Below are positions 54,351 through 62,772 of a stretch of 64,000 nucleotides of DNA, piece after piece. The notes under the pieces were generated by a model, which was not told the DNA's origin, made no database searches, and saw nothing but the letters and a program-made list of their open reading frames with translations. Every line of letters starts with the position of its first letter. Position 1 is the stretch's first letter. The position numbers and the translations under genes are program-made. The stretch comes from Phormidium tenue FACHB-1052 (GTDB taxonomy: Bacteria > Cyanobacteriota > Cyanobacteriia > Phormidesmidales > Phormidesmidaceae). The stretch covers positions 372,001 to 436,000 of the forward strand of contig NZ_JACJQN010000001.1 in the NCBI RefSeq assembly GCF_014696675.1. Reading direction: 5' to 3'.

Positions 54351-54664
54351 TCCCAAATGCACAGAGATTAAAGGGCTATCTGTGGTGATTCTAAACCAAT
54401 CGCGCCCAGCCTATTGATATTGATGCTGATGGCGGTGGGGGCGATCGCACCTAACAAAACCGATACTTACCCGACTACTTTGCAACGTTAGATTGCTGAA
54501 TTGAACCCACTAGGGTAGCCATCATCTTTGATGTTTATATTCCCCCCAAAAGGCAACGCTCAACACCACGCCTTTGCCTGACTCAGACTGAACTTTGTCA
54601 TACCCCAAAGTCATTTGACGGTTCCCTAATAAACCCCGCATCACATTTTCTCCAGGATCTACCT
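54351..54664. other. Intergenic region, divergent promoters
   Basis: 314 bp between the ABC permease and PTS genes. No gene seen. The stretch 54487-54506 (ATTGCTGAATTGAA) faintly resembles the MITE end. An AGGAT before the PTS start is its likely ribosome site. Confidence 0.35.
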
Positions 54665-57223
54665 ATGACAGCCCTTGAAGCCCCCCCCACCAAAACCAAC
54701 CGTCTGGTTTTAACGGCCCCGCTGTCGGGGCTAGTAGTTCCGATAGAAACCGTGCCTGACCCAGTATTTGCGCAAAAAATGGTGGGCGATGGTGTGTCTA
54801 TCGACCCAACCAGTCAGGTGCTGCTAGCCCCCTGCGATGGGGATATTGTGCAAATCCACAGCGCTAGCCATGCAGTCACCGTGAAGACCACCGAGGGCAT
54901 TGAAATTTTGATGCACATTGGTCTGGATACCGTAGCTTTAAAGGGTGAGGGGTTTACGGCCAGGGTAAAGGTGGGCGATCGCGTTAAATCTGGCGACACC
55001 TTAATTGAGTTTGACGCCGACTATGTGGCGCTGCACGCCCGCAGCTTGCTGACTCAGATTGTGGTGACCAACAGCGATCGCGTCGCCCAGTTCAAACCCA
55101 CCAGCGGTATGGTCAACGCCGCCCGCGACACTATCTTGGAACTGGTGCTGGTTGGAGAGACTACCGAAAGTGTTCAGGAATCGGGGTCAACGGTGACCTC
55201 TGAGGCTATTGTCATTCCCAATCCGGTGGGGCTGCACGCTCGACCAGCGGCGGTGCTGGCCCAATTAGCGAAAAAATATCAGTCGGCCATCCGCCTGCAT
55301 CGGGGCAGCGACAGCGCCAACGTTCGCAGCGTGGTGGCGATCATGGGGCTGGAAATTGGCCGAGGCGAGACGGTGACGCTGGCGGCCACTGGAGCCGATG
55401 CCGAGGCAGCGATCGCAGAACTCTCCACCGCCCTGCACGATGGCCTGGGCGAAGAGGGGGCCGTTCCTGTGACTGCCGCCGCCAGCATTGCCCAAGCCGA
55501 GATCTCGGCCCCGGCTCCTCGGCCCAAGAGCGACGACCCCAACATGATCTTGGGCGTAGCCGCTTCACCAGGGGTGGCCGTGGGCAACACCTACCGCCAG
55601 CGACGGCAGGAGATTCGCGTCGAGGAAACCGCCGATAGCCCCCAGGTCGAGCGCCGCAAGCTCGACAGAGCGATCGACCAAGCTGCCCTTGAGATCGAGA
55701 GCCTGCGGGCCAAGGTGCACGGCCAGGGCGACCCCAGCAAAGCCGCCATCTTTGCGGCCCACCAGGAGCTACTGGCAGACCCAGAGCTGATGGATATGGC
55801 CAGTAGTGCGATCGACCAGGGCAAGAGCGCCGCCTTTGCCTGGCAGCAGACCTACACCGCCCAGGCCGATACCCTGGCTCGGCTCAAGAGCGAGCTGCTG
55901 GCCCAGCGGGCGAATGATCTGCGGGATGTGGGCGATCGCGTGCTCCGCATTCTCACAGGCGTCAAGGCAGAAGCCCTGGTTTTGCCCGCCGAGAGCATTT
56001 TGCTGGCCGAAGACCTCACTCCCTCGGATATGGCCAACCTTGACCCAGCCCGAGTGGTGGGCTTTGCTACGGTGGCGGGGGGAGCTACCTCTCACGTAGC
56101 GATCTTGGCTAGGTCGATGGGCATACCGGCGATCGCGGGCATCGAACCCCGCATTCTAGACTTTGCTGACGGCACCCCGGTGATTCTCGACGGCACCAAG
56201 GGGCGGGTGAGGCTCAACGCCTCCGTAGACGAGCTAGAAGCCACCCAAGACCGTATCACTCGCCAAAAGGCCAGGCAGGCAGAGGATCTGGAGCACGCTT
56301 TCGAACCCGCCATCACCCAGGATGGGCGGCAGATCGAGGTGGTCGCCAACATTGGCAGCCAAAAAGACGCTGAGGCCTCCCTCAAGGTGGGTGGCGAAGG
56401 GGTCGGTCTGCTCAGAACCGAGTTTGTGTTTATGGAGGCCAGCTCGGCCCCCACTGAGGACGAGCAGGAGGTGATTTACTCAAGTATTTTGAGGGTGTTG
56501 GGCGATCGCCCCATGATTATTCGCACCCTGGATGTGGGCGGCGACAAACCCCTGCCCTACCTGCCTATGGCCCACGAGGAGAATCCCTTCCTCGGTGAAC
56601 GGGGCATTCGCCTGGGCTTCGATCGCCCCGAGCTGATGCGCACCCAGTTTCGCGCCATTCTCAGAGCCTCTACCGCTGGCAAAGCGCGGGTCATGTTCCC
56701 CATGATTGCCCGCATGGAGGAGTTAGAGATGGCCAAGGCAGTGATGGAAGAGGAGCGCCAAAAGCTGGGCGTGCCGCCTATCGAAATCGGCATCATGGTC
56801 GAGGTGCCCGCTGCCGCTGTGTCCGCTGAGCGGTTTGCAGAACAGGTGGACTTTTTTTCCATTGGCACTAATGACCTAACCCAATACACCCTGGCGATGG
56901 ATCGCGGCCACCCCAAGCTGGCCCCCTACGTCGATGCCCTCAACCCCAGCGTGCTGCGCATGATTGACCTGACGGTGCGCGGGGCCGACAAGCACGGCAA
57001 ATGGGTCGGTGTCTGCGGCGGTATGGCGGGCGACCCCCAGGCGGTTCCCATTCTGCTGGGATTGGGTGTGAAAGAACTCAGCGTCAGCGTGCCGGTGATT
57101 CCGGCGGTGAAAGCTCAGGTGCGGGGCTTGACCCTAGCTCAGTGCCAAGATTTAGCGCAGCAGGCATTGAATTTAGACTCTGCCGCCCAGGTGCGCGATC
57201 TGGTGCCGCTAGAAGAAGCGTAG
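54665..57223 (+). CDS. PTS IIA-HPr-Enzyme I fusion protein
   Basis: 852 residues carry the whole soluble phosphorelay. Residues 15-140 are a glucose-type IIA domain, with the pair His69 (SASHAVTV) and phosphorylated His84 (ILMHIGLDTV). Residues 180-265 are HPr, with His191 (NPVGLHARPAA) and the regulatory-serine region NVRSVVAIMGL. Residues 295-852 are Enzyme I, with His477 (GGATSHVAILARSMGIPA), the PEP-binding FSIGTNDLTQYTLAMDRGH and a C-terminal CGGMAGDP with the catalytic Cys. It takes phosphate from PEP and passes it to the membrane IIBC of the next gene. Such PTS systems are rare in cyanobacteria. Confidence 0.95.
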   Translation: MTALEAPPTKTNRLVLTAPLSGLVVPIETVPDPVFAQKMVGDGVSIDPTSQVLLAPCDGDIVQIHSASHAVTVKTTEGIEILMHIGLDTVALKGEGFTARVKVGDRVKSGDTLIEFDADYVALHARSLLTQIVVTNSDRVAQFKPTSGMVNAARDTILELVLVGETTESVQESGSTVTSEAIVIPNPVGLHARPAAVLAQLAKKYQSAIRLHRGSDSANVRSVVAIMGLEIGRGETVTLAATGADAEAAIAELSTALHDGLGEEGAVPVTAAASIAQAEISAPAPRPKSDDPNMILGVAASPGVAVGNTYRQRRQEIRVEETADSPQVERRKLDRAIDQAALEIESLRAKVHGQGDPSKAAIFAAHQELLADPELMDMASSAIDQGKSAAFAWQQTYTAQADTLARLKSELLAQRANDLRDVGDRVLRILTGVKAEALVLPAESILLAEDLTPSDMANLDPARVVGFATVAGGATSHVAILARSMGIPAIAGIEPRILDFADGTPVILDGTKGRVRLNASVDELEATQDRITRQKARQAEDLEHAFEPAITQDGRQIEVVANIGSQKDAEASLKVGGEGVGLLRTEFVFMEASSAPTEDEQEVIYSSILRVLGDRPMIIRTLDVGGDKPLPYLPMAHEENPFLGERGIRLGFDRPELMRTQFRAILRASTAGKARVMFPMIARMEELEMAKAVMEEERQKLGVPPIEIGIMVEVPAAAVSAERFAEQVDFFSIGTNDLTQYTLAMDRGHPKLAPYVDALNPSVLRMIDLTVRGADKHGKWVGVCGGMAGDPQAVPILLGLGVKELSVSVPVIPAVKAQVRGLTLAQCQDLAQQALNLDSAAQVRDLVPLEEA

Positions 57224-57605
57224 GGTGCATTCGGCGGTATGAGGTTGCGATCGGTGTCATTCCACTTTGCCCCGCCAATGCGCCATCCTCGAAAACCCAA
57301 AGCCCCGTAGGGTGGGCACGGCCCACCATGAGCTACGCAGTATTCAAATCGATAGCTTGCAGGAAAGCGTGGCGCACGATTGACGGCAAAAGCCAAGCCT
57401 GCCGCTGGGGCCATTTCGCTGGCCCCAGCCCCCCTTCTCAAAGGGCATTCCGCCGCCCTTCACCCCACGGCAAGGATTAGCTGATCATCGGTTTAAACCT
57501 CTGTTCTGCTAACGAATCGATGAGAGACATAAACTCCGCTGTGTAGGCCCCTTTGATTCACTCCATCGCCCATCCACCCCATCACCCCCTACCCCTTGAC
57601 CCTCT
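57224..57605 (+). other. Intercistronic region with hairpins between the PTS genes
   Basis: 382 bp with no credible gene. It holds a 7-bp hairpin at 57311-57327 (ggtgggc, loop acg), part of the CGTAGGGTGGGCACGGCCCACC motif repeated in many cyanobacterial genomes, and a 10-bp hairpin at 57404-57429 (gctggggcca, 6-base loop). A C/T-rich tract precedes the next ATG. Confidence 0.5.
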
Positions 57606-59459
57606 ATGAAAATTAAAGAAACCTGGAACCACACCTTCGGGCTGCTGCAAAAAATGGGGAAGTCGCTGATGCTTCCCGTGTCAGTGCTGCCGGTGGCGGG
57701 CCTGCTGCTGGGCCTGGGCAGCGCTCGGCTGATCGAGCTTCAGCAGATTGAGCAGGGCGTGCTCAGCGATCCGAAGTTTTGGTGGCTGCCGGAGTGGCTG
57801 GCCGCCATTATGAAAACGTCTGGGGACGCTATTTTTGCCAGTCTGCCGCTGATTTTTGCGATCGCCGTGGCGATCGGCTACACCGGCAACGATGGGGTCT
57901 CGGCCCTGGCTGCCACCGTCGGCTTCGTAGTATTTCTCGCCACCTTGGGCACCGTCGCCCTCGGCATGGGCTTAGAAACCAAGACAGTGCTGGGCATCCC
58001 CACGCTGGATACGGGGGTGTTTGGCGGCCTGATTATGGGCTGCATCGCGGCCTATATGTTCAACAAATTCTTTCGCATCAGCCTGCCCCGCTACCTGGGC
58101 TTTTTTGCCGGTAAGCGGTTTGTGCCAATTATCACGGCCTTTGCCGCCATTCTGACGGGCTTAGTGATGAGCGTGATTTGGCCGCCCATTGGGGCTGGCA
58201 TCAACAGCTTTGCCCAGGCGGCAGCGGAGGGCGGCAACGTGCCGCTGACCGTGGCCCTCTATGGCTTTATTGAGCGCTTGCTCATTCCCTTTGGGCTGCA
58301 CCACGTCTGGAACGTGCCGTTCTTCTTTGAGATTGGTTCATTCCAAGACCCAATTACCGGGGAGACTGTGCGGGGTGATATTGCGCGTTTCTTTGCGGGC
58401 GACCCCACCGCAGGGATTTTGGGTGGAGCCTACTGGTTCAAGATGTTTGGGCTGCCAGCAGCGGCGATCGCCATTTGGCACAGCGCCAAACCCAAAAACC
58501 GCAGGCAGGTCGGCGGTCTGATGATTTCTGCCGCTCTGACCTCGTTTTTGACCGGCATCACTGAACCAATTGAGTTCTCGTTCTTGTTCGTTGCCCCTCA
58601 GCTGTTCGCCATTCACGCCGTGCTGGCCGGGTTTGCCGACTGGCTATTTGTCACCCTGGGCGGACGTATGGGCTTTACCTTCTCCCACGGACTGATCGAC
58701 TTTGTGCTGTTCAACAGCTTGGGGACGCGGGTTTGGCTGATTCCGGCCCTGGCTCCGGTGTTTGTAGCGCTGTATTACTTCATCTTCCGCTTTGCCATTC
58801 GCCAGTTCAACCTCATGACTCCAGGCCGCGAAGAGGATGTGGATGCAGATGAATCCACCGCCGCCATCACAGGCGACAAAGCTGAAATGGCTAAGGCCCT
58901 GGTGCTGGCCTTTGGCGGTCGCAGCAACATCAAAAACCTAGATGCCTGTATTACCCGTCTGCGGATTAGCGTAGACGATATGGCAAAGGTCAACGTCCCC
59001 CGCCTAAAGGCGCTGGGAGCCTCTGGGGTGTTACAGATGGGGCAAAATGCCCAGGCTATTTTTGGCCCCCAGTCTGACAACCTCAAGACCGATATGGCCG
59101 ACTACCTCAAAACCGCTGGCCCTGAAGCCGATGTAGTAGAGGTACCTGCCACAGGCTTTGTGAATGAGACCACCCCCGATCCGATCGCAATTCCCTCTGA
59201 CCCCCAAGTGGCCCAAAAAGCCGAGGCTGCGATCGCGGCTCTAGGCGGTGCCAACAACATTCGCACCGTTGACTCCGTCGCCCTGACCCGCCTGCGAGTA
59301 GAAGTCACCGACCCCGCCGCCATTGATGAAACCGCGCTCCAGGCTGCTGGGGTTCAAGGCATCATGCGGCTACAGAATGACGTGCTGCACCTGGTGACTG
59401 GGCTCAACGCCGATCAGTACGCTGATGAAATCGCCCAGCGACTCGCAGCCAAGGTATAG
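57606..59459 (+). CDS. PTS glucose/GlcNAc-type IIC-IIB transporter with extra IIB domain
   Basis: 617 residues. IIC: residues 1-400, about ten membrane segments, the substrate motif [10 protein letters not shown] and [15 protein letters not shown]: residues ~425-500, with phosphorylation Cys448 in [12 protein letters not shown] second IIB-like domain at 535-615 repeats the fold ([18 protein letters not shown]) but has no cysteine at the active position. The sugar specificity within the glucose/N-acetylglucosamine group is not certain from sequence. It receives phosphate from the upstream IIA-HPr-EI fusion; together the pair is a complete transporter. Confidence 0.93.
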   Translation: MKIKETWNHTFGLLQKMGKSLMLPVSVLPVAGLLLGLGSARLIELQQIEQGVLSDPKFWWLPEWLAAIMKTSGDAIFASLPLIFAIAVAIGYTGNDGVSALAATVGFVVFLATLGTVALGMGLETKTVLGIPTLDTGVFGGLIMGCIAAYMFNKFFRISLPRYLGFFAGKRFVPIITAFAAILTGLVMSVIWPPIGAGINSFAQAAAEGGNVPLTVALYGFIERLLIPFGLHHVWNVPFFFEIGSFQDPITGETVRGDIARFFAGDPTAGILGGAYWFKMFGLPAAAIAIWHSAKPKNRRQVGGLMISAALTSFLTGITEPIEFSFLFVAPQLFAIHAVLAGFADWLFVTLGGRMGFTFSHGLIDFVLFNSLGTRVWLIPALAPVFVALYYFIFRFAIRQFNLMTPGREEDVDADESTAAITGDKAEMAKALVLAFGGRSNIKNLDACITRLRISVDDMAKVNVPRLKALGASGVLQMGQNAQAIFGPQSDNLKTDMADYLKTAGPEADVVEVPATGFVNETTPDPIAIPSDPQVAQKAEAAIAALGGANNIRTVDSVALTRLRVEVTDPAAIDETALQAAGVQGIMRLQNDVLHLVTGLNADQYADEIAQRLAAKV

Positions 59460-60242
59460 GTTGGTCTGCTGAGCGTCCGGTTCCATGGGTCTGTTAGGGC
59501 GTAGGGGATGCGATCGCCCCTACCGCCCTACAAAATTCATAGCAAATTAGCGTTTCATCAATTCAGTGTTGATAGCCGATGTGACCCTGGTTCATCTCTC
59601 CACCCGTGCCGCTCAGGTAGGCAATCAGGTATTAGTGGGCTACGACGGGCCGGGGGGCCGTGGCACCTGCGCCCGTTCTGCCATATCGCTGTAGTGTCGT
59701 TAGCGCTTATCGCTAACCACAAAAAACCCCAGCCGTCCAAAGCTGGGGTTGTCAGGTTAAATGGCTGATTCAACGATTTGATTTAAGGTTTTGATTTAAA
59801 GGTTTGATTTATGAAAATGCGTTAGTGGTGCTTTTGTTCTAGCTGCTAACGTTATCTTTTGGGCTGAGCCCGCCAGCATCGGTCAGTGAACTATGACATT
59901 GTCAACACTGCATAAAGCTTATGTTAGCTCAACATTGTCCGCCGTCACACAGACTACGTTTAAGTAAATGTGTGCGGCAGCGCTGCATGCTTTATCTAAC
60001 CTCAACCAAGCGCGGAGAACTAAGCCTATCTCCCTTTTGCCCTAGGGCTATGGCAACGGCCTACCGATTTTTCGGCGATAAAGTATTACAGCTTAGAGTT
60101 AGAGAAACTTCTGGCATTGCTGACTACAGGTACGAATCAAAACTGCCACGTCTCTTGTGAGGGCAAACGGCTGTAAAGCCTTTGGCTTGGCTGCACCTAT
60201 GCCCTACCCACATTCATGCTTCAATTCAGCGACACCAAACTT
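59460..60242. other. Large intergenic region downstream of the PTS and Cry-DASH genes
   Basis: 783 bp between convergent genes. It contains a minus-strand terminator (59725-59750), a hairpin gttagcg/cgctaac at 59699-59717, and a 48-codon open stretch ending at 59694. No complete gene is convincing. A plus-strand 79-codon frame at 59921-60160 lacks any support. Confidence 0.4.
59716..59750 (-). terminator. Rho-independent terminator on the minus strand
   Basis: On the minus strand, aaccccagc (59750-59742) pairs with 59733-59725 around an 8-base loop and is followed by TTTTTT. It lies about 490 bp downstream of the Cry-DASH stop, so it ends either a long 3' UTR or a separate small transcript. 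Confidence 0.75.
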
Positions 60243-61700
60243 CTAACCAATTTCGCGGGCGGCATTGTAAATCGCTTCGTTGGCCTGCACCGACTTGTGC
60301 AAATCTACCACCGGGCGCGGATAGTCAACCCCGAGGATAACCCCAAAGCGCTTTTGCTCCACCGGCTGAAGTTTCCATAGCTCATGCACCTTAGCAGCAG
60401 GAACATCTGTTAGTTCTGGCAACCAGTGCTTCACGTAGAGGCCGTCGGGGTCATAATCCTTCGACTGCTTGGGAATGTTGAAATAGCGGAAGCCCCGCGC
60501 GTCGTTGCCAACTCCAGCGGTGTAATTCCAGTTGCCGTAGTTACTACATGGGTCGTGGTCGACCAGCAGCGACTCAAACCACTCAGCCCCCATGCGCCAG
60601 TCAATACCCAAGTTTTTGGTGAGAAAGCTGGCCACATTCTGCCGCCCTCGGTTCGACATAAACCCCGAGTGGGACAGCTCGCGCATGTTGGCATCCACCA
60701 ACGGAAAGCCGGTTTCGCCGTTGCGCCAGGCATCGAAGCGTTGCCAGTCCTGTTTCCAGTCGATCAACAGCCCCCGCAGACCAGAGGGGTAAAACACTTT
60801 GTTGCCGTGCTTGGCACAGATAAAGCGAAAGTAGTCGCGCCACAGCAGCTCAAAAACCAGCCAGTAGGTGGAGTCGTTGCGGATGCGCTCAGCTTCGTAA
60901 TCTCGCACGGTCTCGTATACCCGCCGGGGCGAGAGGCAACCCATCGCTAACCAGGCCGACAGCTTTGAGGAATAGTCGGCCCCCACCATGCCGTTGCGGG
61001 TCTGCTTGTAGGTCTTGAGGCAGTCAGCCTCCCACACATAGTGGTTGAGGCGAGCCAGGCCAGCCGTTTCGCCCCCCTCAAAGGTGAGTACAGCACGGCT
61101 GTCGAGGTTTGGGGCTTCCAAGCCGAAGTCTGTCAGGGCAGGCATGGTGCCAGGATTGACCTGAGGCAGGGGCAGAATTTTTTGGGGCGTGGGTAGAGCC
61201 ACATCCACCGTGCTGTGCTGCTCCACTTTTTTACGAAACTGGGTAAACACCTCTGGCAAGCGGCTAATAGCAAAGGGCAGGTTGTCGGGATGGTAGAGAG
61301 TGGCCCCCCAGTACACCTCCGTTTTGCAGCCCATAGTCGCTAGTTTGGTTTCCACCGCCTGCTCCACTCGCAGTTCTTCAGCGGTGACTTCCTCGTGCCA
61401 GTAGACCGCCTCAACGCTGTGGGCTTTGACCAGCTCTGGGATGATGTCTTCGGGCTGACCCAGTCGCACGACGAGGTCGCTGCCCAGGGCTTGGAGCGAT
61501 CGCCGCAAATCCGCCACACTCTCTAGCAAAAACTGCGCCCGATAGGCTCCCGTTTTAGGAAAACCAAAGGCGGTTTGGCCAAACTGACGCGGGTCAAAAC
61601 AGTAGAGGGGAATAATCGGCTGACCGGCCCGCAGCGCCTCGTCAAGGGGCTGGTGGTCGTGAAGGCGGAGGTCGTTGCGAAACCAGACGAGAGTAGTCAT
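60243..61700 (-). CDS. Cryptochrome DASH / photolyase
   Basis: 485 residues. N-terminal photolyase domain TTLVWFRNDLRLHDHQPLDE; FAD-binding helical domain with YWLVFELLWRDYFRFICAKH, then ANMRELSHSGFMSNRGRQNV, then NYGNWNYTAGVGNDARGFRY. These are DASH-type signatures. Cry-DASH proteins repair pyrimidine dimers in single-stranded DNA with blue light and may also be light sensors. The start ATG at 61700 directly follows a long pyrimidine-rich leader. Confidence 0.93.
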   Translation of the reverse strand: MTTLVWFRNDLRLHDHQPLDEALRAGQPIIPLYCFDPRQFGQTAFGFPKTGAYRAQFLLESVADLRRSLQALGSDLVVRLGQPEDIIPELVKAHSVEAVYWHEEVTAEELRVEQAVETKLATMGCKTEVYWGATLYHPDNLPFAISRLPEVFTQFRKKVEQHSTVDVALPTPQKILPLPQVNPGTMPALTDFGLEAPNLDSRAVLTFEGGETAGLARLNHYVWEADCLKTYKQTRNGMVGADYSSKLSAWLAMGCLSPRRVYETVRDYEAERIRNDSTYWLVFELLWRDYFRFICAKHGNKVFYPSGLRGLLIDWKQDWQRFDAWRNGETGFPLVDANMRELSHSGFMSNRGRQNVASFLTKNLGIDWRMGAEWFESLLVDHDPCSNYGNWNYTAGVGNDARGFRYFNIPKQSKDYDPDGLYVKHWLPELTDVPAAKVHELWKLQPVEQKRFGVILGVDYPRPVVDLHKSVQANEAIYNAAREIG

Positions 61701-61842
61701 GGAGGGAAGAGAAGAATGATGGGGGTGGGGAGGGTGAGGGGGGTGAGGATAGAGGCTCTGTCTGGGGTTATTCGCTGATCAGAGGGTTGGTTTATTAAGT
61801 ATTCTAAAGAACTATCCATCCCCGTGCAGGAGATTTGCGTCT

Positions 61843-62304
61843 ATGGCAATCAACGTAGGTGACCTAGCCCCCGACTTTACGCTGCCCAACCAGGCGGGCG
61901 AGACCGTTACCCTAAGCAGCTTTCGGGGGCAGCGGGCGGTGGTGCTGTACTTTTATCCCAAAGATGACACTCCTGGCTGCACGGTAGAGTCATGCTCGTT
62001 TCGCGACAGCTACGAAGACTTTGTGGCGGTAGGGGCCGAGGTGATCGGCATCAGCAGCGACTCGACTGACTCCCACAAAGCTTTTGCCCAGAAGCACAAT
62101 CTGCCCTTTACTCTAGTCAGCGATCGCGACTCTGCCGTGCGCAAGGCCTACGGCGTGCCCGCCACCCTGGGGCTACTGCCGGGTCGAGTCACCTACATCA
62201 TCGACAAAGAGGGCAAGGTACGGCATATTTTTAATTCCCAATTTAACCCCAAGGGCCACGTAGAGCAGGCCATGGGCATTCTCAAAACCCTACAACCCGC
62301 CTGA
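61843..62304 (+). CDS. Peroxiredoxin, PrxQ/BCP type
   Basis: 153 residues. GDLAPDFTLPNQAGETVTLS, then YPKDDTPGCTVESCSFRDSY carries the peroxidatic Cys and, five residues later, the resolving Cys of the atypical 2-Cys PrxQ class. It reduces peroxides with electrons from thioredoxin. A hydrophilic start with no signal peptide puts it in the cytoplasm or at the thylakoid surface. AGGAG precedes the ATG. One base separates it from the NuiA-like gene. Confidence 0.95.
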   Translation: MAINVGDLAPDFTLPNQAGETVTLSSFRGQRAVVLYFYPKDDTPGCTVESCSFRDSYEDFVAVGAEVIGISSDSTDSHKAFAQKHNLPFTLVSDRDSAVRKAYGVPATLGLLPGRVTYIIDKEGKVRHIFNSQFNPKGHVEQAMGILKTLQPA

Positions 62305-62305
62305 T

Positions 62306-62719
62306 ATGGAACTTCAACCCGAGCACTATGAACTGGCGATCGCCCTATCGGCCATCGAAGGGGCGATGGCCGGTCTCTGGTATCCCAGCGAAAGCGACGC
62401 CCTGGTCTCCCTGGTGATCTACGCCGACCCCCTGCCCGATACGGAGGCCCTGGCCCACAAGCTAGGGGCTGGCGAGGAGCACCTCGAAATTCGACCCGCC
62501 GAAACGTTTTTTCGGCCTGTGCTCAACAACCCCTACTGGGCCAGCGAACAGGGCGGTCACCTGGCGCAGAAATTTGCTAATCTCCGCGATGTGCTAGAGA
62601 CTCACCTGGAAGACATCCACAGCATTCGCGTAGGTGTGGTCAATGTAACGGTATACCTGCTGGGGCGGCATTCTAGCGGCTGCTTTCTGGGGGCCTGCAC
62701 CCACGTTGTCGAGACGTAG
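62306..62719 (+). CDS. Nuclease A inhibitor (NuiA)-like protein
   Basis: 137 residues. The order of elements agrees with NuiA of Anabaena, the inhibitor of the sugar-nonspecific nuclease NucA: MAGLWYPSESDALVSLVIYA, then PAETFFRPVLNNPYW, VAK-like LAQKFANLRDVLETHL, then HSIRVGVVNVTVYLLGRH and a final ACTHVVET. No nuclease gene is nearby. Start ATG lies one base after the PrxQ stop, so the two are cotranscribed. Confidence 0.8.
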   Translation: MELQPEHYELAIALSAIEGAMAGLWYPSESDALVSLVIYADPLPDTEALAHKLGAGEEHLEIRPAETFFRPVLNNPYWASEQGGHLAQKFANLRDVLETHLEDIHSIRVGVVNVTVYLLGRHSSGCFLGACTHVVET

Positions 62720-62772
62720 CCACCCCGGTCAGATAACGGTAGCCTGACGGTAGCAACCGAGGCAGTGTATCT

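Noticed and set aside
57001-57480. 159-codon plus-strand frame at the end of the PTS fusion gene
   Set aside because: Overlaps the EI C-terminus in another frame and continues through hairpin sequence; no domain.
59921-60160. 79-codon plus-strand frame between PTS and Cry-DASH genes
   Set aside because: Basic, cysteine-containing random-looking peptide; no ribosome site and no homologue known to me.
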